A stretch of 64,000 bases of DNA, from positions 53,168,902 through 53,232,901 of the forward strand of contig JAOANR010000003.1 in assembly GCA_030278955.1 (NCBI GenBank), given 5' to 3'. Positions within the stretch are counted from its first letter, which is position 1, and the number at the start of each line of letters is the position of its first letter. Shown here in pieces: positions 38,582 to 48,090 of the stretch. The stretch comes from Hygrophila difformis. Lineage: Eukaryota; Streptophyta; Magnoliopsida; Lamiales; Acanthaceae. The position numbers and the translations under genes were made by a program. Under the pieces are notes generated by a model. It had not been told where the DNA came from. It saw only the letters and a list, made by a program, of their open reading frames with translations, and made no database searches.

Positions 38582-39599
38582 ACTAGCATTAAATATAATA
38601 CCATACACAAACATTAGCACCCTTAAGCTAATTGACAACACCCATATAGTGTGACCCTATAGGCCTTCGTTGCTGACGATAATCAAATAAAGTTCACACA
38701 AAACTCATAGACTACATTGTATGGCGTTTCTCGGTATACGAAGAACGTTTACGTGGATTCAGAAAACAAATCATTAGTAAACAAACCTTTTGTGAAATTA
38801 AGTAATATCCTTTTGATTCACGAACCACTCGATTAAGCCTAGATTTCGTAATGTGTCTATCCCAATAGCTTAGTCACCTATCTCATCTTTATTAATTGAC
38901 CCACATGATCATATTCAATTACTTTAATTGAATACATCGCTGCACTCGCCAATGACTTAATGGTTAATTAATATAGAGAAATTGAGTGTTCTCTCGAAAT
39001 TCCAATCAAGTAACGAATTCTATTTTGGCTCAACTACTATTTCCATTTGTCTTATGATGTACCCAACACAAGCCGTGTCTACCCCTTGATGGAGTGCAAG
39101 CATTGTACTCGGTCAAAGTGAGCCACTTAACAAATAAAACGCGTATTGACCTCAAGTCTAAGGTGTATTACAAACCTCACTTACTAATAAATTATAGCCA
39201 CTTCAACAAATGATTTAATAGTAGGGTATACCAATACTCTCTAAAGTATCCACGTGTCCACCGCGCGACTATCTAATATTCGTATTCGTGAGATCTACTA
39301 TATTCTCTAAAAATGCGATGCCTTACCACTTGCTAACCTTCAACGTATCATCAATATTCCATTCTTGATGATCATTGGTTAAGGTGCTTTAGAATTTTAC
39401 TTTATTGCTGACCTTCCACTGAGTTAGCAACAATACGACTTCATGGGAACATATATAAGAATAATGACAAACAATTAAAATAATTATTTTAATATATGCA
39501 CTAGTCCGTTGAAATCAAATTTCATATAAAATAAATGTGATGTAACATTAATGTCTCATCCAAATTATTTCTAAGACATACAAACAACTAACTCCCACT
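38582..39599 (-). other. Copia 3' non-coding region
   Basis: About 1 kb lies between the end of the RNase H coding remnant and the polypurine tract. It has stop codons in all frames and no gene. Such a spacer between RNase H and the 3' LTR occurs in several plant copia lineages. Confidence 0.55.
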
Positions 39600-41058
39600 A
39601 ATCTAATGCTAGTCATCAACATATCTAAGCTTCAATCACTCAAAGTGACTCTTGTATCTTCAAATATACAACGGCTTGGTGAGCGGATCAACCTAGTTTT
39701 ATCAGTGGGTACTCTTTTCATTTTCATATCGCATCTTTGTACAATTTCTTTGATTGAATCAGCAGTTGTTCTTTGTTTGTAACTATTCCAACTAATGTTA
39801 CTACTATTGAAGATAAACCAAAATTATACTTAAACTCATAGTCATTAGTTCACCTAGTAACTAATGTTTTTAACTTAGCACCATAGACTAAAGTATTTTT
39901 CAATTATTCAAATGTGCTTAGATAATAGTTTTTGCAACTCTTCAATTCTTATTAGGATTTTCAAAATTTCCTTTTTTTACTAAGTGAATAGGCCACATAT
40001 GGCATAATATTATCATAGCACGCACATGATTAATCTTGTAGCCGAAGCAATAAGATCTTTTTCATGTCTTCAATATCATTGCCATTCAAAAGAGCAACCA
40101 TTCACAGACAAATATGGTGCCATGTTCCATAATAGGAAAAACATTTCTAAAAGTTTCCATAAAGAAGCGCTTTAGTAATTTGTCTATTCAGTTGGATTGT
40201 GATGATCCTATCAATCTATTAGGTCTATCCCGATAGATCTTAATCCCTAGGATTCAGGCAAAATCACTCAAATCTTTCACTATAAAAAACCTAACCGGAT
40301 TATATTATGGTTCGATTATCATTCAAAATCAACATGTATGATTATGACTATAATCTTCAATTTTGTGTTTACTATAAACACATATTTCATGTTTACTTTT
40401 ATCAAAATCAAACAATATAATTTCTATGCTAAAACAAAAAAACCAACTCATAGAAGCTTACAATATTTGGCTATTCTATAGGTACAAAACCTTTAGGTTG
40501 TTTCATAAGACATACTTCCTCCGTTCTTTTGATATTGCACCATTTCAGTTTTTGTTACTATTAATTGTTTAACTTTGACTTAAATTTTTATCATATTTAT
40601 ACAAGGAAAAACATAGTCAAGTGAGATCTTGTTGGATTCGTCTCGTCATGTAGTTTTTAAATATCAAACTTTTAAATTTTTTACTTATAACGAACTTAAG
40701 TTATTAATGGTTTAAAATATGCATTAGATTGCGTGCATTGGGTGAATGTTGCACTTTCACGGAAACGAAGGAAGTATCTTCTAATTCTCCACTAGAGACA
40801 TATAATTTTGATATCCAATAGCCAATATCATAAACAAATTATGTAACAATTGTAAGTAAGATCCTAATGGACTTTACTTTTATCGCTGGCAAAATAATCT
40901 CATCAAATTTAATGACTTGCATAAATTATTTTCTTTTGTCACCAACCTATTATGATAGGTTTATACTTTACAATTTGATACTTTACCATTTAGTTTTTTC
41001 TTCTTCTTAAAGAACCATTTGTAGCTTATGAAGTAAACCCCATTTGCAGGTCATCTAG
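39600..41058 (-). pseudogene. Copia reverse transcriptase and RNase H remnants
   Basis: Recognisable minus-strand pieces are the RT start with KKKKKLNGKVS (about 41000) and, in a shifted frame, KFDEIILPAIKVKSIRILL (about 40870-40930). An LLNGNDIEDMKK segment (about 40090) and the RNase H tail DPLTKPLY (about 39670-39695) follow. Many stops and frameshifts are present, and a Stowaway MITE is inserted at 40515-40774. The RT region is shorter than a complete one, so deletion has occurred as well. Confidence 0.8.
40515..40774. mobile_element. Stowaway MITE (260 bp)
   Basis: The ends CTTCCTCCGTTCTTTTGATA and, reversed, CTTCCTTCGTTTCCGTGAAA are inverted repeats flanked by TA (40513-40514, 40775-40776). 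It is nearly the same as the partial copy at 1-184. Confidence 0.9.
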
Positions 41059-41403
41059 TTCCCTGATAATGGCCAAAATTGTCCATTATTTCCAATCCAT
41101 TTCCGTGTCTGAGACGGACATTTTGATCGTGTTTCCATCTTATTTTAATAAGAAAGCAGTTGAATTCGACAGATTAATGCAAGTTTGTAAAAATATTGGG
41201 CCGGTAATAAAAAGACACAGAATATGCAATTTTTAATTGTATTTGTATTAGAAAAATCCAAAAACATGAAAAAAAAAAAAGGAAAAAGAAAAGAAAAAGG
41301 AAGAAAAGATGGGCAAAAGAATAAAGGAGCCCACAAGAAAAATCAAAAAGATGGGAAAAAGACTGAAAATCCCACAACTGAAAATTGGTTAAGTATTGAA
41401 GCA

Positions 41404-41830
41404 CAATTCGAATTGTGCAATTCGAATTAATTCGAATTGCATACAATTCGAATTGCTGAAGAGAGCAAAGAATGGTTAAGTGTTGAGAAGGATTGCAGAA
41501 AAGCCAATTCGAATTACTAGGGCCAATTCGAATTAATTCGAATTGGCTTGAATAATTCGAATTAAGAAATGAAGAAGAGAAGGAACCCAAAGGCAAGAAG
41601 AAGATGCAATTCGAATTGTCCAATTCGAGTTAATTCGAATTGGCACCAACAATTCGAATTGCCAACAGAAGCAAGGAAGCCAAGCAGAAATCATCATCCA
41701 ATTCGAGAAAAAGACCAATTCGAATTATTCACAACAATTCGAATTGCCAACTGAAGGCCACAATCCCAGCTCAAGGAAGAAATCCCACAATTCGAATTAA
41801 TTCGAATTGATTGAGATAATTCGAACTTCA
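41404..41830. repeat. Cluster of AATTCGAATT palindromes
   Basis: About 16 TTCGAA centres lie within 430 bp. Many are paired as two AATTCGAATT units back to back, which makes 22- to 24-bp perfect palindromes (for example 41417-41440). The 18-mer at 41401-41418 is also a perfect palindrome. The cluster recurs in the 3' LTR at 48428-48847. Confidence 0.95.
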
Positions 41831-41903
41831 CTCAAAACTCATTCAAATGAAGCTGTGGAGCATGAGCACAACACTGGTGGGCCAAGGGTTTCGAAAATTC
41901 TTC

Positions 41904-41911
41904 TATAAAAG
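41904..41911 (+). promoter_or_regulatory. LTR TATA box (5' LTR)
   Basis: TATAAAAG lies about 840 bp into the LTR, just downstream of the palindrome cluster. It is the best candidate core promoter of the element and is repeated at 48928-48935 in the 3' LTR. Transcription would then include more than 3 kb of LTR as R-U5. Confidence 0.55.
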
Positions 41912-42762
41912 CTGACCTTCCACAACAAAATAGAGAGTTGAACATTCCAAAAAAATCAGCTTGGGAACAAAAAGAGAACGGCAGGAGGTTCCACACCCCT
42001 TAAGGGTTAGGTAGGTAGTTTAGTTTAGTTTAGTTTATTTTTCATGCAAATAGTGTAGATTTTATATGCTTTGATCGTAGTTTAGTTTAGAAGCAGTTTG
42101 TGTAACCATTAGAGTAGCCATTTCCATACTTTTAAATGCTTTGTAGTTAGAATAAACCCTACCTTCAAGCTAATGATGGTTTAGGGTTCTTTACTTTGCT
42201 TTCAAGTGTCAACACAAGAAAAGTTTCCAGAAATGGTGTTATTCATGTGTTTTGGCACACATTTAATGTTTTGAATGTTTGTTTGTTTCAACTAGGTTAC
42301 ATTTATTATGTTCTAGTTGACATTCAAACACAATAAATGCATGTTTGGTGGGTTTTTTGTTTGATTTTAGGCTTAGATCTCCAAAACAAGTATTCCTAGG
42401 TTTTAGTTGTTTTTCCATGTTGTTTAGATTTATTTTTCTTGCCTTGTGTTTCTGTTTTAATCATGTTTTCTTAAGCTTAAATAACTTAGTTGTTCTTATC
42501 TCTTATGCTTGTAGTTCTTAGATATTTAGAAGTTTTAGGGTTTCTACCCTTTGAATCTTGTGTTTGTAGAAATAGGGATTAATTCAATCAATACCCACTG
42601 GACATGTGTTTGTTTTATTTTGTAAAATCTCACTAGGGTGGCTGTGAAGTGACACTGATGGGAGATGAAGGATTTGGTGAATCCAAACCCATCATTACTC
42701 ACACAGTGTATACCTAACTCATACTTGTGAGACGTAAAATTATCAAGAGAAAAAGTGTGCAA

Positions 42763-43010
42763 TTCGAATTAATTCGAATTGCCCAAGAAATCCGAATTGC
42801 ATAACAAAATCATTCTTCTCATGTGGTCTTCACTCAATTCGAATTATCCAATTCGAATTAATTCGAATTGCTCAACAATTCGAATTGGCTTGAAAACCAC
42901 ATTGTATCCATTGTCATCCCCTCATGCCTTAGTTTATTTTCTATCTCAACTCAATTCGAATTGTCTAGTTCGAATTAATTCGAATTGCTGGACCCAGTTC
43001 GAATGGCAGA
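42763..43010. repeat. Second cluster of AATTCGAATT palindromes
   Basis: About ten TTCGAA centres show the same paired arrangement as the first cluster. The matching part of the 3' LTR (49800-50250) is longer and has more copies, because the 5' LTR has lost DNA here. Confidence 0.92.
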
Positions 43011-45031
43011 TGTTTGCTGTCCGGATAACCCCAACTATTTCTGGCACTCTTTTTAGCCAAATTCTTCTTGCCTCAGGCTACTCCATCTTTGTGTTCCAAA
43101 TTCTGTCTAACCCCACCATATATTTTGGGGTACTTTATTTTACTTCTCTTATACATGTATGCATGATATTATTATGTAGATGTTGTGGTCATTATTATTT
43201 TGGGGATCCTTCCCCTTGGACACAGAAGTCTTGATTTAAATCAGATGCTGCATAATAAACTTCCAACAAAAATTCCTTTATAAAATCCGGATCTGAGTAA
43301 GGGATAAATTCAACAGTTATGACTAATTCATATCCTACTGGGGGTTGATTTTGAGAGCTTAGAAGCAGAGTCAGCGATTAGGTCTCATCTAGACTGAAAG
43401 GATCTGTGTTTTAATTGAGAGATTAGTACCTGTCTTGGGAATAATTTTCAAATATCAATTGGTTTCTCAAAATTGCTGTGTGTTGGGAATCTAATATTAG
43501 ATATCGCATCAAGTCAATATCCACTTGGGTGTAGATGAGATGTGATAAGTGATACTAGAGGAACAACATGTAGGCCTTGGTGAATTTCTAAGGTAGGGTT
43601 GAATATTCCTTCGACTGGTATCTTCTTCTGCCAAAGTCTAAAATTGAGTCCTGAGTGAGTACATCCGGAACAGATTCCTTTATGGATCTGTTTCATTTAG
43701 TTTATATCTCATAACTACCTAGATGTTGTAAGGCCTGTGGCTTATTGATATCTTGGGGGTTCTTGATCTGCATCTGGTCACCAAGACCAGGGGCTCTTTT
43801 ATACTAACGGAAAGAGATGCTTTTTAAGACTTCCGAGTGATAGGATTTTAAATGCTTTCTTTACTGCTTTCTTTTAAATGCTTTCATAGAGGTCACTCGG
43901 AAGAAATTTAAGGTTGTCCATCTGTTAAAAGGTTTGAGAGTTATGGAAGGGTTTGGGGCTTGATTTGAAACTTTGGGTGTGACATGGGGGAATGATAGGA
44001 GTACTTGGCATGTCAACTAATGATATGCTAGGTGTTGCTTATCCACCACAGATAAATAATATAATTTCACAAAGGCCTGTGAACAAGGCCCGTGAAGGGA
44101 GTTACAAGTCTGTGGTATCTTAGATTTTGTTGTCTTAAGAGCATGTAAACTCTTACTGTAAGTACCTGTCTGTTAAAGGGAACATAGTGTAGAGAGCATG
44201 AGAGTTAGCTAACTGGAGAACTATCCCAAGCTAAGATCTGTGTATAAAAATGGAAGTTTAATTGTGTTTCATCTGAATCTTGTCCAATCTTTCTTAATTC
44301 TCCCTGTCCCTTCTGTCTCATTTTAAAACCGCTTTCTTAGAATAATTTTAATCGCTTTCGCAGCATGACTTTATCGCGTCCTTAGAATAGAATTTATTCG
44401 CTTTGTAGTATAATTCTTACTGCTTTCATGATCAGTTTTAAATTATGTCAAGTAGTTGTTAGAACCCTTGCAAAACTTGAAACGAGTAACCGAGTGGAAA
44501 ATCTTAGTAAACGACGTGGGCCCTGCTTCCATCGCACATCCTCCAGTGAACGATCCGGTACTTTCTATAAATTACTGCAATTTTTGACACCGTGCGCTTT
44601 CGGGGGCACAGGTTTCTTGACACGAGTAAACAAAAAGACTTTATTTTAGAAAATACTCATGCATTGGGAAGATGTCAAAAGTTTCATGGCAGGTATCTTC
44701 TTGACATGAAATTAAGAGAAGCATCATGATGCAGATACCGGGGACTTTCAGGGTGACAGACTGAAGGTCAATCCCGGTTGCACCGTGATACTTGTCAAAA
44801 GTTTCATGGCAGGAAGGACCACAGCGCCATTTGAAATCAAAAGACCCCACATGAGTAATAAAAAGGGAAATCTTAATATATCCTTAAACCCTTTCCCGCA
44901 AATCATAAATCTTTCCTTTTATTTGGGATTCTCGAGGTGTCTTTTAAAATCACAATTTCCTCCTCGAGCAATAAGCAAAACTTGTTTTAATAATAAATAC
45001 TCGTGTTCAACGAAACTTGTCAAAAGTTTCA

Positions 45032-45280
45032 TGGCGCCGTTGCCGGGGATTCTCGAGGCGCCATTTGAAATCAGTTTCCCACGCGAGTACTAAACCAGTG
45101 AGATATTTTAAAATTACTCGTGTTAATGAAACTTGTCAAAAGTTTCATGGCGCCGTTGCCGGGGATTCTCGAGGCGCCATTTGAAATCAGTTTCCCACGC
45201 GAGTACTAAACCAGTGAGATATTTTAAAATTATTCGTGTCAATGAAATTTGTCAAAAGTTTCATGGCGCCGTTGCCGGGG
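45032..45280 (+). repeat. Three primer-binding sites at 116-bp spacing
   Basis: The PBS-type 17-mer TGGCGCCGTTGCCGGGG occurs at 45032-45048, 45148-45164 and 45264-45280. Each is preceded by the LTR end sequence GTCAAAAGTTTCA. Comparison with the 3' LTR, which ends at 53017, shows that the middle copy is the functional PBS. The first lies inside the LTR (also at 52902-52918), and the third lies in the internal region. Confidence 0.95.
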
Positions 45281-45494
45281 AGGATGCAGCGTCGTTTATT
45301 AAGAGAATTACACTCCTGATTACTCATAGTTAGTTTTGTGTATATATTTCAGAACAGAGAAGTACCCTCAAATCAATTAAACATTTAGAATACTAAGACT
45401 CTAAATGTGAGGATGTTGATTTGAGGGGAAAATTTAACCGATTGGGTATTTTCTTTCTTGCAGGAATCATGGAGCCACCAAAATTGGTGTAAGG

Positions 45495-45790
45495 AGTTAA
45501 ATGCGGAAAATGGAGAAGTGTAGCATTGGGGCTACACTAATTTGCAATTGTAAATTGCAAAACACGTGGGACTCACGTGTTTGTCATCTCCACCACCTCC
45601 GGACCACGAAGCTCTACCGCTGCTCCATCGCCCATCCACCTCATTACCATCACTGTTCTGAGGAAACCCTCATCACTGGTGAAACAACAAATGGAGCAGC
45701 AGACCTTCGGACTACCATTTACTCACCACCATCGGACAAGCCACGGCCACCGTCTCACTTGCCGTCGCCCCCGTTCCGACTAAGCATCTA
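45495..45790 (+). other. GC-rich segment present in only one internal unit
   Basis: This 300-bp stretch is GC-richer than its surroundings (45501-45791 is open in one frame, rich in His, Pro and Thr). It has no counterpart in the second internal unit. It could be captured host sequence. The peptide resembles no family I know, so I do not call it a gene. Confidence 0.4.
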
Positions 45791-45801
45791 AACGGGTTCC
45801 T

Positions 45802-45898
45802 GGTTGGATTAGTTCTGCAATTGACCGAAGATTATATCCGGAATTTAAAGAAATTTGAAGTCCGGAATAATTTTCACAAACACATAATTAATCCAACC
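45802..45898. repeat. Long imperfect palindrome, internal unit 1
   Basis: Outer arms are GGTTGGATTAGTT and AATTAATCCAACC. Inner arms are TCCGGAATTTAAA and a TTTGAAGTCCGGA segment. An RNA copy would fold into a long stem. The same structure recurs at 46186-46281. Confidence 0.85.
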
Positions 45899-46185
45899 TA
45901 AATTTCTGCAAGTCAGAAAAATTTTTATCATTATACATATATATATATATAAAAAAAATTAAAAAATTAAAAAAAATTAAAAATTAATTATATATATATA
46001 TCTCTTGTGCATATTATATTAAATAATTTGGATAACAATCAATTGATTCACATTTAGAGTACTAAGACTCTAAATGTGAGGATGTTGATATTTTTGAAAA
46101 AAATCCGATAACTTATTCTATGTTTGCTTTGCAGGAATTTGTGGGACCACCATAAAGAAAAATTAAAGCTTCAAAACAGGTTCCC

Positions 46186-46281
46186 GGTTGGATAAGTTCT
46201 GTAATTAATAGAAAATATTCCTGGAATTTAAAGCAATTTAAGTTCCGGAATAATTTTTATAAGAACAGAATTAATCCAACC
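46186..46281. repeat. Long imperfect palindrome, internal unit 2
   Basis: This is the second copy of the structure at 45802-45898. The outer arms GGTTGGATAAGTT and AATTAATCCAACC and the inner CTGGAATTTAAA and AAGTTCCGGA are kept, while the loop sequence has changed. Confidence 0.85.
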
Positions 46282-48090
46282 TAATTTGTGCAAGTAGATT
46301 AAATTTTATTTATGTTTAAAAAAAAAAGAGAAAAAAAAAGTGATCGAGCAATTTTGATGAAAATCAGAATCTTTCTAAGTATTGGGCTTCGAATAATCAC
46401 CTAATTCGATGAACCAAACGATCACACATAGCAACGTTGTCGAACACTTGGTTTGACGAAAAAGGCTATCGGAATTATGTTCGTGTAAATGTTTTTCCCC
46501 TCCCTCCCTCTTCTTTTATTTTATTTTGATTTTGATTTCGATAAATTGTTTAAGTATGAATTAATTTACTCACATTTCGAGCAAGGCTCAAAATGTGAGG
46601 ATGTTGATTCTTCACTTAAATATTAAAAAAAAATATATTTATATATATATATTGTTATTTTGTTTATTTTTATTATTATATGTTTGCACCCAGCACGAAG
46701 CATGCATGAATCTGTCAGTTTAAATTCACATATGAGATTTTTGTTTTTGATTAAATTTTCAAACTTTTAAATTGGGATAATATAATTGAAGACATGCATG
46801 ATATGAACTTTTGAGATTTTGAGCTATAAAAATTTAATGATATAATCATCTTGTCGGGTAATGAGTCATCATATTGAGAATTTAATTGAATAGATTGCAT
46901 GAATTTTTCAAAGATTTTATTTAAGAATATTGTATGACATGAATCAACCATTCCATGTGAGATTTGAGCCATGAGTCACTATCACTCATTCTTTTCTTTG
47001 ATTGTGTGAAAATCATTTTAGTTAAAGGACACTAGAACTTGCGATTGGGACCGATTCAAAACCATGCCATATTCCAAAATCGAGCATATGATCGAGGCAC
47101 CTAGAAAACCAAAATTTTGGCCTTCGTTTGAATTCCAAACCCAAAAAATATTTTCCCTTTAGGATTAACCACTTTGAGCCTTTAAGCCTAATTTTTTTTC
47201 TTTGAAGCCCTCTATATTATTCCTAGCATTATAAAAAGACAAAAAAAAAAAATCAAACCCAAGTGTGAAAGAATAAATTTTATCAAGGCATTATAATTTA
47301 TGATCATCAATTAATCAAATCGGTATTCAAAAATCCGATTAAAAAAAAAAAAGAAGAAGAAGAAGTAGAAGATAAGAAAAAGAAAAGAAAAAAAAATGTT
47401 GAGTTCCATTCAACAACAATAAATTGCAAGTGACAAAGCAATTAGACATAGTCTAATGTTATGCAATAAAATAAAATTAAAAAAAAAAAATTTGAAGAAA
47501 TTGATGATCATAAAATTTTTAAACAAATGCCAAGTTATGATAGAATTAATTCTTGCCACTTCTTAACCCAATAAATTCCTTTTCCTACCAAATGTTACAA
47601 CCGTATGCCCCGTTATAACCCGTGAATAAGACCTCATGATCTCGATTTGAAGAAATGAGCCGGTGGCGAGTTGGTCCAATTGCAAGCATATGGGATAATT
47701 TAATTAAATTTGATTATGAGCGTTAATGACAAAACCCATTTTGAGAGAGAGTGAAATTTCCGCTTATACCATACGTGAGGCTCTGTTTCTAAATTTCTGT
47801 TCATGTCATACTTAAATTCTAGAATTCAATCAATGAATTTTTCTAAACATGATATTCATGCAGAATTATCAATAATGAATGATTTGTATGCCTGATTTAG
47901 TGAGAAGTATCATTTCATTAAACACTGCAATCAAGGGAATTTAATACTTGTAGTTTTTGATTGTCTTATCCCAATCTAAAAAGAATGAAATTTTTTAAGC
48001 CACGCAAATAGATTGAATATGCAGCGTCTATGCTCCTAGGAGCACTGACTCTGACTGCTCGGGGACGATCAGTATTAAATGTGAGGATGT

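Larger units (their letters stand above)
41064..45147 (+). repeat. LARD 5' LTR (4084 bp)
   Basis: This LTR differs from the 3' LTR by scattered single-base changes and poly-A length. It also lacks about 820 bp present in the other copy at about 50057-50880; the join here falls near 43004. A TATAAAAG box (41904-41911) sits in a plausible promoter position. Two clusters of TTCGAA palindromes lie at 41404-41830 and 42763-43010. Confidence 0.92.
45148..48090 (+). other. LARD internal domain, non-coding
   Basis: Apart from the PBS array it holds two tandem related units (about 45385-46030 and 46045-46590). Each has a hairpin, AAATGTGAGGATGTTGAT, TTGCAGGAAT and a long imperfect palindrome. An AT-rich tail follows, with long A-runs, the segment CACTTTGAGCCTTTAAGCC (about 47170) and TATGCCCCGTTATAACCC (about 47603), which recall 3' regions of Athila-type elements. 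I see no retroviral-type domain. Confidence 0.8.

Noticed and set aside
41224..41754. Open frames in the LARD LTRs encoding Asn-Ser-Asn-Cys or Phe-Glu-Leu repeats
   Set aside because: They are translations of the AATTCGAATT palindromes, appear on both strands, and have no start context or known domain.
41404..41830. TTCGAA-rich palindromes as heat-shock elements
   Set aside because: Heat-shock elements need GAA and TTC units spaced by two bases. Here TTC and GAA abut with no spacer, and the next pair is four bases apart, so the register is wrong.
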